A stretch of 64,000 nucleotides of DNA from JADMIH01 sp036399775 (GTDB lineage Bacteria; Chloroflexota; Chloroflexia; QHBQ01; JADMIH01): assembly GCA_036399775.1 (NCBI GenBank), contig DASWMJ010000089.1, positions 248,001-312,000 on the forward strand. The letters run 5' to 3'. Position 1 is the first letter of the stretch. Every line of letters begins with the position of its first letter. Below the pieces are notes generated by a model. It had not been told where the DNA came from and made no database searches. It saw only the letters and a list, made by a program, of their open reading frames with translations. The position numbers were made by a program, and so were the translations under genes. Below, in pieces: positions 35,515 to 44,222 of this stretch.

Positions 35515-36498
35515 CTACTTGACGGCACCCGCAGGTTGTGGTTGCCGGACTGCGGATTGCTGCGCCAATCGCTGCCTGTACCAGTTTAGAGTCTGCCTGA
35601 TAGCTTCCGTGTGGGGCGTAGGACTGCTGCCGAAGGCTCGCTCGAACTTGCTGTGGTCCAGCACGAACGGCTCTTCAAACTCGTACATCATTTCCTTGAT
35701 TTCGCGGAGGACCGGGTTGAATAGGGCCACGATGGAGATGAGGGGCCGGGGCGCGACGCGGAGCTTGACGGGCATGTTCGCCTCCTGGGAAACAATGTGC
35801 ATGAACTGGCGGGTGGTCAGGGGTGGCGCGGTTGGTAGGTGCCACACATGGCCTAGAGCCTCGTCGCGCTCGCCCAGGGTGGCGAGGCCAGCGGCGAAAT
35901 CCTCGATATAGGTGTAGGAGTGGGGCGCGTCAATATCGCCCAGGAGATCGGCGGGCTTTCCTCGCAGAACGTTCTCGAAGACCCTTTGCCCCATTGCTGA
36001 ATCGAGCACGCCCGGCCCGTAGAAGTCGGAGGCGCGGCCAATAGCGACGCGTACCCTCCCGGCGTTGTGGGCGTCGAGCGCCATCTGGGCTATGCGGGCG
36101 CGCGTGACGCCTTTGCGCCCGGTGGCGGCGTATGGCAGATCTTCGGTCATGGGGCCGCGCACGGGGCCGTACATATAGAGGTTGTCAGCGATTATCAGCT
36201 TAGCGCCAACCGAGGCCGCGCCTTCGATGACGCCTGCCATCAGGAGTGGGAAGGTCTGCGGCCATTGGGTATAGGGCGCGTTGGTGCAGTTGTAGACCAC
36301 AGTTGCCCCGGCGCACGCCCGGCGGGCATCGTCGTGGCTCGTTACGTCGGCCTGTGCCACCTCGACACCCGCGGGGACGGCTGCCCGCCCACTGCGGTTG
36401 ACCAGGCGGACCCGCTTGCCCTGGGAAGTAAGTCTCCGGGCGAGGGCCATGCCTAGGGGTCCCGTGCCGAATACTACGTGCAGTTCTGTTTCGTCCAT
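35515..36498 (-). CDS. NAD(P)-dependent epimerase/dehydratase-like protein
   Basis: Extended short-chain dehydrogenase, 327 aa. The Rossmann nucleotide-binding loop is VVFGTGPLGMALARRL, slightly altered from GxxGxxG. The classical YxxxK is not obvious: the region NLYMYGPVRGPMTED is followed by GRKGVTRARIAQM, so it may be atypical in catalysis. Start ATG 36498 follows TGAGGAGC; the frame is open to 36546, but that would cover the operator. It lies 61 bp upstream of the MMPL transporter gene and behind a TetR operator. Confidence 0.75.
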   Translation of the reverse strand: MDETELHVVFGTGPLGMALARRLTSQGKRVRLVNRSGRAAVPAGVEVAQADVTSHDDARRACAGATVVYNCTNAPYTQWPQTFPLLMAGVIEGAASVGAKLIIADNLYMYGPVRGPMTEDLPYAATGRKGVTRARIAQMALDAHNAGRVRVAIGRASDFYGPGVLDSAMGQRVFENVLRGKPADLLGDIDAPHSYTYIEDFAAGLATLGERDEALGHVWHLPTAPPLTTRQFMHIVSQEANMPVKLRVAPRPLISIVALFNPVLREIKEMMYEFEEPFVLDHSKFERAFGSSPTPHTEAIRQTLNWYRQRLAQQSAVRQPQPAGAVK

Positions 36499-36530
36499 TG
36501 CGTGCTCCTCAATACTGCTATGTACCCATG

Positions 36531-36551
36531 TGTGAATGAAGTTCATTCACA
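36531..36551. promoter_or_regulatory. TetR operator, copy 1
   Basis: A perfect palindrome: TGTGAATGAA, central G, and the mirror half TTCATTCACA. It lies 33 bp upstream of the epimerase start. The same core is repeated upstream of tetR at 37286-37302. Confidence 0.75.
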
Positions 36552-36604
36552 CCGTCGCAAAAGGGGAAATGACTATCCATCAATATTGGTGTCTTCCCAC
36601 GCCG

Positions 36605-37240
36605 TCAAACATCCTGGCCTTGAAGTAGCTCCGGTCTGACGAACCAATGCTCCAAGGCGTCTGCCAGCGCGGTGATGTAGCGCTCCTGGTCCTTGCCATC
36701 TTCGACCAGGAAGCATTGCTCAAGGGCGCTTTCTACCATGCCGAAACTGGTGATGGCGGCTACCTTTGTATCTATGGTAGGGCGGAAGGCCCCTGACGCT
36801 ACGGCGTCATCTAGGAATGCCTGTATACCCTGCACGATGGGACCGCAATCCTGGCTATGCCAATCACCTACCTGCTGGGCCTGCAAACCCATCATCTGGA
36901 TCATCTGGGTGTTGCGCTCACATAGGGCGAAGCAAGCCCGCATGAGGGGAAGGGCACGTTTGTGGTGGGGGATAGACTGTAGCTCAGGCTGCGTCAAGAA
37001 CTGCAAGAACTCGCGCTCCCAGTCGCTCTTGACGGCATAGAGTAGGTCGTTCTTGTTCGAGAAGTAGAGATAGACGGTGCCCACGGCTACTTCGGCCTGC
37101 TTGGCGACCTGCGCGATGGTAGTAGCCTCGTAACCCTGCGTGGTGAATAACTCGCGCGCCGCTTCGACTATAGCATGGCGCTTGTCAATAGGGCTGCTGA
37201 TGCGCTTTGTCTTGGCTTTGGCGCGTACTCTGGCTATCAT
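36605..37240 (-). CDS. TetR/AcrR-family transcriptional regulator
   Basis: A 211-aa protein with an N-terminal TetR helix-turn-helix (AARELFTTQGYEATTIAQVAKQAEVAVGTVYLYFSNKNDLLYAV) and a helical ligand-binding C-terminal domain ending at VRPELLQGQDV. It is the first gene of a three-gene set with the epimerase and the MMPL transporter. Two identical palindromic cores, one upstream of this gene and one upstream of the epimerase, suggest that it represses both itself and the downstream genes. The ligand is unknown. Confidence 0.9.
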   Translation of the reverse strand: MIARVRAKAKTKRISSPIDKRHAIVEAARELFTTQGYEATTIAQVAKQAEVAVGTVYLYFSNKNDLLYAVKSDWEREFLQFLTQPELQSIPHHKRALPLMRACFALCERNTQMIQMMGLQAQQVGDWHSQDCGPIVQGIQAFLDDAVASGAFRPTIDTKVAAITSFGMVESALEQCFLVEDGKDQERYITALADALEHWFVRPELLQGQDV

Positions 37241-37285
37241 GCAGTGGTTGTCCTTCTTCCCTGTGTGGAGCTACAATTTGCATAC

Positions 37286-37302
37286 TGAATGAAGTTCATT
37301 CA
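37286..37302. promoter_or_regulatory. TetR operator, copy 2
   Basis: TGAATGAA, central G, TTCATTCA, 45 bp upstream of the tetR start. It shares its 17-bp core with copy 1, which points to autoregulation. Confidence 0.75.
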
Positions 37303-37357
37303 CAATACAATAGTCAATTGACCTTGTCAAGGGGTAAAACGAATGAATTTTGCGTGC

Positions 37358-37386
37358 TTGTCCGGCGGTGTAGAATTGGGTATAAT
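37358..37386 (+). promoter_or_regulatory. Promoter of the tRNA-Arg gene
   Basis: TTGTCC at 37358-37363 and TATAAT at 37381-37386, spaced 17 bp. The -10 box ends 11 bp before the first base of the tRNA. Confidence 0.7.
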
Positions 37387-37397
37387 TCACCTGTTAC

Positions 37398-37473
37398 GCG
37401 CCCGTAGCTCAGTCGGATAGAGCGCTGGCCTCCGAAGCCAGGTGCGGGGGTTCGAGTCCCTCCGGGCGTACCA
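37398..37473 (+). tRNA. tRNA-Arg (anticodon CCG)
   Basis: A full cloverleaf of 76 nt with an encoded CCA. The acceptor arms are GCGCCCG and CGGGCGT (G-U at the first pair). The anticodon arm is CTGGC-CTCCGAA-GCCAG, so the anticodon is CCG and it reads CGG. The T-arm is GGGGG-TTCGAGT-CCCTC. It marks the chromosomal side of the Tn7-like insertion just downstream. Confidence 0.97.
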
Positions 37474-37512
37474 CGTAAACGCCTTACGCAGCTGCTTTTG
37501 CGACTCTAAACC

Positions 37513-37571
37513 AGGTTTGTCCGTTCTGGACAAACTTCCCCGCTTAAAGGGGGTCGGACAAACTTCCCCGC
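37513..37571. repeat. Proposed left end of the Tn7-like transposon
   Basis: The proposed end is TGT at 37518-37520. Reading inward, GGACAAACTTCCCCGC occurs at 37528-37543 and again at 37556-37571 (28-bp spacing); these look like TnsB-binding sites. The Tn7 ends also start with TGT and carry GGACAAA, so the match is meaningful. The 5 bp before TGT (AGGTT, 37513-37517) would be the target duplication. It begins 45 bp past the tRNA. No matching right end was found in the window. Confidence 0.65.
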
Positions 37572-37694
37572 GCAAGAGTTAAGGTATCAGGATGGCGGCT
37601 CAAAGTAGGCCGCTAGCTTCATTTGATTGAAGAAGGGAGACTGTAGAATGTCAGTCTCCCTTCGTATCGCGTCTGTAGTAAGGCAAGAGCAGCC

Positions 37695-39119
37695 CTACAA
37701 TATCAATCTCCAACCTAACTCAACCAGCATCTCCTGCCACGCCGTTATCGCCTCCTTCTCCCGCATTCGACGTGGCCTATTCAGCAGCGCTGCGACCCTT
37801 CTATAACTGGGATATAGACTCAGGGAATGCACAGAGGCCGTAGCAGCCCGTACTTCCGTCCTGAGCTCCTCAATCCTTTCTAGGCGTGCGGCTTTCCTGT
37901 ATTTCTTATAGCGCTGCGAGATACGCTTGCAAAGCTCTGGAAGCTGTATTGATAGGTAGGACGGATCGTAGTCTAAAGAGCGGGCCACTTCAGTGAGCGA
38001 GCGAGGCGGCTCCTCAGTTCTTGACAGTTCCGCCTCAAGCGCTTCACCGATTGCTTGCGCATTGAATGGCCGTAGATGCGTTATGGTGCCCGGTGATCTT
38101 CTACGAGCCGACGTGCCTTCTACAGGGTGGTATGACCGGACTCTGCCTGCCAGGAACTCCACGGGAGTAGTGCCCAGAGCCTGACACATATGCAAAAGGG
38201 TGTGCAACTGGGGAGTTTGAGTGCCAGATACCAGATCTTCAATCGATCTGCGCGATACCCCTGTGATATGTGCAAACCTGGAGAGGTCATCTTGCGCTGC
38301 GATAGTGACGTAAGACGCAAAGCTCTTCTGTAGATTGTGATGGGGGAGCGGTTCTAGATATGCCGGTGCGGATTTGATCATCTCTTGCACCCCTGCCGCT
38401 ATCTGGTGTTGCCTGGCGATGTCAGCGTCTAGACATATGGAAGAAGAAGTTGGCCTTTCATCTACAGTCTGTCCCAGCCAACCTCTACATTTATAGCAGC
38501 AGCCGGCAACAGCGGCGGCCGAGAGTACCGGCATAGTGCTCTCACAATGCGCGTGTGGGCACTTCTCACGCAGAAGTATAGAATGGCGCGGGCAGTGAGT
38601 AATGGCCCTTAGCCTACATATCAGAGGCTCGTACACGACCTTTTCAGCTACTCGCCAATCCTCGAAGCAAAGAGGGCACCAGGCTCTCACGCGCCTCAGT
38701 AGTCCCCTGCAGGAGACCACGTTCTTCCACGTGTGCATGCTAAGCTGCGTCAATTCCGGACGCCCCGTTAGCTTTGCTAAGGCAGCAGTGAAATCCCTAT
38801 TCCATTCCCCCATACCATCCAGTGAGACAGCCTTACGCCAGAACGACCCTGCCAGCGCACTGCCATATAGCAAATTGCGCTCTCGCGGGAGCGCAGGAAT
38901 TATTTCTTGCTTGATCAGAGTTGCTACATGAACGCTGTGCGCATCTGCCAGCCTGATGATGTAGCTTGTGAGGCTCTCCACCCATGGTGTATTTGTACCC
39001 TCCGGTTTCAGCCCGTACAGTCGACTTCTCTCAGAAGGTTCGGCAAATACTTCATCCCGTGCCTTGCATATCCTAATGGCACTCTTTCGGCTCGCGTAGA
39101 TCAAATCGCTTGCTTCCAT
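37695..39119 (-). CDS. tniQ: TniQ/TnsD-family target-selection protein (tniQ-1)
   Basis: A 474-aa TniQ-family protein, counted from ATG 39119, which follows GGAAGG; ATG 39125 is close by and in frame. The N-terminus has the TniQ domain (TPWVESLTSYIIRLADAHSV), then zinc-finger cysteines and histidines (WCPLCFEDW, HCPRHS, KCPHAHCE, CYKCRGWLG). A Cro-like helix-turn-helix follows (ITGVSRRSIEDLVSGTQTPQL), then a C-terminal pair of HTH-like segments (LTEVARSLDYDPSYLS and PSYRRVAALLNRPRR). This resembles TnsD, which recognises the attachment site. It is the gene nearest the tRNA, so it may direct insertion there. Confidence 0.85.
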   Translation of the reverse strand: MEASDLIYASRKSAIRICKARDEVFAEPSERSRLYGLKPEGTNTPWVESLTSYIIRLADAHSVHVATLIKQEIIPALPRERNLLYGSALAGSFWRKAVSLDGMGEWNRDFTAALAKLTGRPELTQLSMHTWKNVVSCRGLLRRVRAWCPLCFEDWRVAEKVVYEPLICRLRAITHCPRHSILLREKCPHAHCESTMPVLSAAAVAGCCYKCRGWLGQTVDERPTSSSICLDADIARQHQIAAGVQEMIKSAPAYLEPLPHHNLQKSFASYVTIAAQDDLSRFAHITGVSRRSIEDLVSGTQTPQLHTLLHMCQALGTTPVEFLAGRVRSYHPVEGTSARRRSPGTITHLRPFNAQAIGEALEAELSRTEEPPRSLTEVARSLDYDPSYLSIQLPELCKRISQRYKKYRKAARLERIEELRTEVRAATASVHSLSLYPSYRRVAALLNRPRRMREKEAITAWQEMLVELGWRLIL

Positions 39120-39289
39120 TGCCATTTCCTTCCTTCGATGCTTGTTGCACCCACCAGGCACTTATTTCAAGTACCTGACCAAACGAAGGCCCTGTCAGAA
39201 GATTATGCTTGCACGTGCTCGCCGCCTGCTCCCAAATTCTATTTGTGATCTCTAAATAGTGTTGGTGATCTGTGCAGGCTATTTACTGC

Positions 39290-40633
39290 CTAACCACTGA
39301 GCTTTGAGTCAACCTCGGCAAGGCGCCCTGCTCTCGAGTGCTCCTTGTGGCGGGCTGCGATTGCCTTGCTCAATTCAGGTAGCTTTGCATAGAGAAACCC
39401 GTTAAAGTATCCCAGACGCGCGGCTGCCGCTGTCAAAGTCGGTGGTGAGCAACTGTCGTCAGCAAGAACCTCTCTTAGAGCTAATTCGACCTGTTTGGCA
39501 TCAAAGGGTCTTCGCGGTCGGTTTGTGTATTTGAGAGTGCAAGTCGGTATCGTGTCCGTGCCTGTAAACGTGGTAACCCTGGATGCTACGTTCTTGAGAT
39601 CCCCTGTAAGGAACTCTCGCAGGGTGATATTCAAATACGTGCATATCTTGTGCAAGCAATCGATCTGGCTAGACAATGGACCTCTGTAAAGGGCCCATCC
39701 AGATACACGCTGGTTATTTCCAAGAATTAGCTCAAGATCCGCTCGCACATCTTTGAGGGTCAATTCAATTCCAAAGTATAAATGTAGAGCCTCGTAAATG
39801 CGCCCTGAGTGAAGGAAACCAACGGTCAATGACGCAGCGAGCAACTCCCCTATCGCCTCCACTATCCACAGCTCTTTATTGAAGACCTCTGTGTTGGCCC
39901 GCCCGTCGTCAGTTACCTTGGGAACTCTCCCAACTCTCATGCTGCCATGCTTTGCCAGCCCCTTGTTGCGGCCAACATTTGCTCCCAGCCAACCGTTACA
40001 CCAGGCACAATATCCGCACTGAGTATATGCACTAAGGGGCGGTTGCGTTTTCTGGCAGGCGTCGTGCGGGCACTGTGAGCTTAGAGGCTGCCGGTGGCGC
40101 GGGCAAATAGTGACAGGGTCCAGGAACCATATCAGCGGGTCATAAATGGTCTGCCCCCTCTCTTCCCACTCAGCATAACAATGCGAGCACCACATACGAA
40201 TTCGGCCCAGTATGTTTCCCTTGGATAATACCGGTGCCCAGAAGAGCCACGTGGTTGCCCTCAATCCCTTTGTATGTGTAAGTTGTTCAAGTACCGGTAT
40301 TAGCCTCTCAGGCTCGCTACCTGTACCGTTGAGCGCTGAACCCCAGGCCGGGTAAAAGCGATGCACGGTTAGGCCAGAGCCACTTTGCTCCCCTAACTCA
40401 TTTATCAGCGGCAACACCGTTTTGGAAAGTAACGTATCGATGCTGACGCTGTGAGCGTCGGCAATCCTACAGAGATAACTGGTGAGGCTTTCCACCCAGG
40501 GGGTGCCTACACCTATAGGGTCCAGCTTGTACAGACGACTCCTTGCAGGAAGTACCGTTACGTCGGTATTGCGCGCCGTAATTATGCACATGTCGGCCCT
40601 TAGTGTCTCGCAATCTATTTTCGATATCATCAT
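39290..40633 (-). CDS. tniQ: Second TniQ-family protein (tniQ-2)
   Basis: A 447-aa paralogue of tniQ-1: TPWVESLTSYLCRIADAHSV near residue 44, zinc-ligand segments (WCSHCYAEW, ICPRHRQ, QCPHDACQ, CGYCAWCNGW) and a degenerate HTH in the middle. It ends soon after LSKAIAARHKEHSRAGRLAEV and lacks the last C-terminal HTH block present in tniQ-1. Start ATG 40633 follows GAGGATATT. It begins 7 bp after the tnsC stop. Two TniQ genes in one element would fit two different targeting routes. Confidence 0.83.
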   Translation of the reverse strand: MMISKIDCETLRADMCIITARNTDVTVLPARSRLYKLDPIGVGTPWVESLTSYLCRIADAHSVSIDTLLSKTVLPLINELGEQSGSGLTVHRFYPAWGSALNGTGSEPERLIPVLEQLTHTKGLRATTWLFWAPVLSKGNILGRIRMWCSHCYAEWEERGQTIYDPLIWFLDPVTICPRHRQPLSSQCPHDACQKTQPPLSAYTQCGYCAWCNGWLGANVGRNKGLAKHGSMRVGRVPKVTDDGRANTEVFNKELWIVEAIGELLAASLTVGFLHSGRIYEALHLYFGIELTLKDVRADLELILGNNQRVSGWALYRGPLSSQIDCLHKICTYLNITLREFLTGDLKNVASRVTTFTGTDTIPTCTLKYTNRPRRPFDAKQVELALREVLADDSCSPPTLTAAAARLGYFNGFLYAKLPELSKAIAARHKEHSRAGRLAEVDSKLSG

Positions 40634-40640
40634 AATATCC

Positions 40641-41924
40641 TCATGCTGTCAGCGTTGCGTCCGGTGCGTCCTGCCCTACAGCATCGCGACCTGGGCTGCG
40701 CCTGAACGGCTTAGTGCCTTTGGCTTTTGGCTTTGCATTTTTGACTTTACCTTTAAGATTAGGCCCTAGTGCGATTGCGCGGGGAGGTTGTGCGATGCCC
40801 TGTTCAAAGCGCAAGCGCTTATCTTGATAATTGCTTTGAACCTCAACTTGCCGCCTATCCTCTGTAAGAATGGCATCAATCATCTCACACATCTTCGATT
40901 GTGAAAGTAGTGCCGCGTCCAGATAGTAACGGAACGGCTTGCTCAACCGGCGCACGCCCCTTTTTACCGTAGCATTAGCAAGTGCTTGGGCAAGGGCTTG
41001 TTCGAGCCATTGTTTGAGCGTACCAATGCAGCCGAGGCACCCGCCGTAGAAATACTCCATGTCTTTCCGGAAATCCAATTCCTCGGCAACAGGTAAGTGA
41101 GCCTGGAACGTTGAAAGCATATCATTGAACTCGTCTACGTCTTCCCTGTTATAAAGTCTGTATGCGGGCAAGTGAATGTCAGTAGTTCGACGGCATACGA
41201 TATCGCCTTGCTCAAGCAGCCTGCGCAGGTCGTAATTACCGGCCAGGACATGCACCGTCTTAGTTTGGTCGGCAAGAAATTGCAGAACGCCCATCTGGTC
41301 TCTCAGGCGTTCCGCACTGCCGTTGCCGGTCCTGGTCAAGTTCTGTGCCTCATCCATGAATACAGCCTTGGGCCGCCGATTTCGCACACCGACTATAACA
41401 GCTCGACGTAGCTTTGGTATCTGGACATTCTTATCTATCTCAACAAATGTGTCTGAGCCCGTGGAGCTTGTGCGGATAGCGCGAATGCCTCTCGTTTCAA
41501 GCTCCACCTTATCGTCCAGCATACTATCGAGTAAACCCCGCAGGTAGGAAGTGTATACGTCAGTCCATACGGGCTTGCCGCCTTCAACGGGTGGAACCTG
41601 AAAGCTTACAAAAGCAAGCCGGCCCGTATCCATTTCAAGTTCACGCTTCAGCATCTTGATCAACAATTTTTGAATCTCATACAATATCTGACTCTTCCCT
41701 ACACCCGAGGGTCCGTATAGGCTGACAATATATCGGCCCGCAGGGTCGAGGATCGCTTGCAGGGTCTTATCGAGAGCAGTCTCGAAGTGCGCATGGTCAA
41801 ATACCTTATTATGAAAGTAGTCCTTACTACGCTCTATCGGCTGAGACAGCAATTCAATCGGAAAGCGATCTTTTGAGGATTGGTCGTCAGTGCCGGTGTT
41901 TGTGCCGGAGTGCGATCTTTTCAT
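40641..41924 (-). CDS. tnsC: TnsC/TniB-family AAA ATPase
   Basis: ATP-dependent regulator that links target selection to the transposase. The 427-aa protein has Walker A GPSGVGKS (71-78) and Walker B AVFMDEAQNLT (D191, E192), plus the sensor-like stretch VHVLAGNYDLRRLL. The start codon overlaps the tnsB stop in an ATGA, so translation is coupled. In Tn7 and CAST elements TnsC forms filaments on DNA; that role is assumed here from family membership. Confidence 0.92.
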   Translation of the reverse strand: MKRSHSGTNTGTDDQSSKDRFPIELLSQPIERSKDYFHNKVFDHAHFETALDKTLQAILDPAGRYIVSLYGPSGVGKSQILYEIQKLLIKMLKRELEMDTGRLAFVSFQVPPVEGGKPVWTDVYTSYLRGLLDSMLDDKVELETRGIRAIRTSSTGSDTFVEIDKNVQIPKLRRAVIVGVRNRRPKAVFMDEAQNLTRTGNGSAERLRDQMGVLQFLADQTKTVHVLAGNYDLRRLLEQGDIVCRRTTDIHLPAYRLYNREDVDEFNDMLSTFQAHLPVAEELDFRKDMEYFYGGCLGCIGTLKQWLEQALAQALANATVKRGVRRLSKPFRYYLDAALLSQSKMCEMIDAILTEDRRQVEVQSNYQDKRLRFEQGIAQPPRAIALGPNLKGKVKNAKPKAKGTKPFRRSPGRDAVGQDAPDATLTA

Positions 41925-44158
41925 GAGCGTGCCTTTATAATCCTGGGTGGTTTCTTTTTGGCATGCTCGCTGTAGTCCGACGTGGTGCCACCAGGAAACG
42001 ATAGGGGAACCTGACCGCTCGCTCCAGGCGCCATGTGAGCGCCCACACCGCCTGTAGCGCCCACAGTGACGCCATCCTTAGCTATCAGGGTTGGGGGCGC
42101 ATATGGAGCGCTATCGGGGTCCGAACTGGCTCCACCTACGATATAGAGGTACTCAGGCTGGACCTCGCGGTCCTTGATCTTTTGCAACATGGATGCCTCT
42201 TTTCCCTCGAGGGAATTGAGGAAAGCACCTATAGATTTAGCGGTAATCGCAACGTGCTTGCGTAGCCCCCGGTTGCGCGCAGCAAGGGCTATACAGGCGA
42301 TTCGCCTAACCTTTTCAGTGAGCCCCTGAAATTCCAAATAGTGCTCGGAGCGTAGTTTCGTCCACTTTCCCTTCAGGTAAGCGTAGGCAGTGCCGAGGTC
42401 GTACGGGTCGTAACGCACGAGTACCATTTCATTCAGTACGCCTGGCTCACGCATAATTTTATCCACGTCCGTATAGTAGACGTAGTTTATTTTTACGCCT
42501 GACAGCGTAACTTTGGCCATGCCCGTTTCGGTAGACGGCATGGTATCGCGCAGAAAACCTTCATCGTAGGGTATGACCATGTGGTCGCGATTCCCCGCTC
42601 TAGCCATGCCGTCAATAGACGCGTTCTTGGGAGATTGACCCAGTGTGCCGTGAACTCGTTCATCGTATACCCCATAACAGAAATTGCTGAATTCCACATA
42701 TAATTCAGGCAGGGTCCATATAGCTAGGTTCTTGGGATTTACGCTTTCGGAAAGCTCGCGGGGGTCACGCATCAACTGGGTATTGCCTCGCAGGTTATGG
42801 AAAAACAAAGTGTTAGTGGTGCCAAACGTGCGCTCGATAACAGTGCCTATGCGAGGCTTGCCAGGCCGTTCCTTTTTTACAATCTCAAAATGGGCTAGCA
42901 ACGATTCCCAGTAAACTGACCGGAATTCCGCGCCACGGTCCATAACGAGCGTCTGGGGCAATCTGCCATGCCGGCGAACGCACTCACGGAAGACCATCAT
43001 GCAGGAGCGGTAAGAGGGCTCATCAAACGTAATGTAAAAAGCGAGGATGCGGCGGCTATAGGCATCAGTGAGCAGGGTAATCCACGGTCGGCCCAGCTCG
43101 ATCCGTACTCCATTGATAAACGCCACCAGCTCAATATCACCCTGTGTGTGGTCTAAATGACCTATGTCGAATGGCCTGCTGCCATGTCTCGGCGTGGTTT
43201 CCGTCAATTCGTAATAAAAGGGTTCGAATTCGTATGCTCCCTTTGGACCCTTTCGACCCACTTGCTGGGCATGTATTGGGCGACGACGCAAGAATTCTCT
43301 GAACGTTTCGTATCGAGGCACATCGAGGCCCTCAGCCGTGCAGGCATCGTCCAACATAGCGTGGACAGCGGACATTGTCTGCCCCTTGGGGCTTTCGTAT
43401 TTTTCAGCATAGACGCCCATGAGCTCAAGCACTCGGGGAGGCAGGGTAGATAGCTGTGCGCCACATAGATACCATTTCGGGATGAGTCCTATGTAACCAA
43501 CCCCGTAGTACGCCTCGGCCTCGCGGAACCGTTTCATGACCCTGTTCGCTTGCCTGTCCTCAGATGGGGTACGTGAAGATGGTGTCTCGCCATTCAGATC
43601 CGGCGCTATCTGTTGAAAGAGCTCGTTCGCCTTGTTCAATGCCTTCACGTCTGCCCTCAACAGGACGAGTTCACCCTCAGCACGCCTTGTATCGGATATT
43701 CCATGTACAACTGTCTCAACCTCACCTTTAGTGATCATCTCCTTGAACGTATCAGTCGCAAAGTGAGCGAGGTACCCTTCGCTATCCGCCAGTGAAACCT
43801 TAGTTTCGCCCACATTGGCGATGCGCCAGGCACGCCCGTCCCAGTTAACAGGAACCCCATTGGCAATGTTAACGCCAAGCGTGTATGTGACATCATGATA
43901 AGGCGACTTTACAGGTATGTAGTCATAGGCTTGTGCCATCTGCTGGTTCAGGAATACATGAGCACGGTACTGGTATTGCGGGGACAAACGCTCATTGAGC
44001 AGGTCCACGTATAGCTCTTGCTGCACGATTAGAATATTCAGCGTATTCGCGACTGTACCGACTTTCACAGAGCCCCTGGATAGTCGCATGGCCTCTACCC
44101 TTTTCCGCAGCTCATCGAACGTGATGCCCTGGTTGCTGCTTACCAGGTCGATGAGCAT
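41921..44158 (-). CDS. tnsB: TnsB-family DDE transposase
   Basis: The enzyme that joins the transposon 3' ends to target DNA. The 745-aa protein has an intact DD(35)E triad: D336 (GHLDHTQGD), D407 (LVMDRGAEF) and E442 (TVIERTF). Residues 80-320 hold DNA-binding domains, and a beta-barrel C-terminal region follows. The first 75 residues (LIDLVSSNQGITFDELRKRVEAM onward) resemble the C-terminal wHTH domain of TnsA, not a usual TnsB start. ATG 44158 has no clear ribosome-binding site, and the frame stays open for about 30 codons upstream without an ATG, GTG or TTG. A fused or frameshifted start from tnsA is possible. Confidence 0.92.
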   Translation of the reverse strand: MLIDLVSSNQGITFDELRKRVEAMRLSRGSVKVGTVANTLNILIVQQELYVDLLNERLSPQYQYRAHVFLNQQMAQAYDYIPVKSPYHDVTYTLGVNIANGVPVNWDGRAWRIANVGETKVSLADSEGYLAHFATDTFKEMITKGEVETVVHGISDTRRAEGELVLLRADVKALNKANELFQQIAPDLNGETPSSRTPSEDRQANRVMKRFREAEAYYGVGYIGLIPKWYLCGAQLSTLPPRVLELMGVYAEKYESPKGQTMSAVHAMLDDACTAEGLDVPRYETFREFLRRRPIHAQQVGRKGPKGAYEFEPFYYELTETTPRHGSRPFDIGHLDHTQGDIELVAFINGVRIELGRPWITLLTDAYSRRILAFYITFDEPSYRSCMMVFRECVRRHGRLPQTLVMDRGAEFRSVYWESLLAHFEIVKKERPGKPRIGTVIERTFGTTNTLFFHNLRGNTQLMRDPRELSESVNPKNLAIWTLPELYVEFSNFCYGVYDERVHGTLGQSPKNASIDGMARAGNRDHMVIPYDEGFLRDTMPSTETGMAKVTLSGVKINYVYYTDVDKIMREPGVLNEMVLVRYDPYDLGTAYAYLKGKWTKLRSEHYLEFQGLTEKVRRIACIALAARNRGLRKHVAITAKSIGAFLNSLEGKEASMLQKIKDREVQPEYLYIVGGASSDPDSAPYAPPTLIAKDGVTVGATGGVGAHMAPGASGQVPLSFPGGTTSDYSEHAKKKPPRIIKARS

Positions 44159-44222
44159 ATCCGCTATGACCGCATCAGGTGCGAGTGGCTCTGTGGCTGT
44201 TCCCTTATCGGTCGCGCGAGTC

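Noticed and set aside
37387..37575. 62-codon frame antisense to tRNA-Arg (ARRDSNPRTW..LYPTELRAR type)
   Set aside because: This protein-like text is a well-known artefact of reading a tRNA gene and its flank on the wrong strand.
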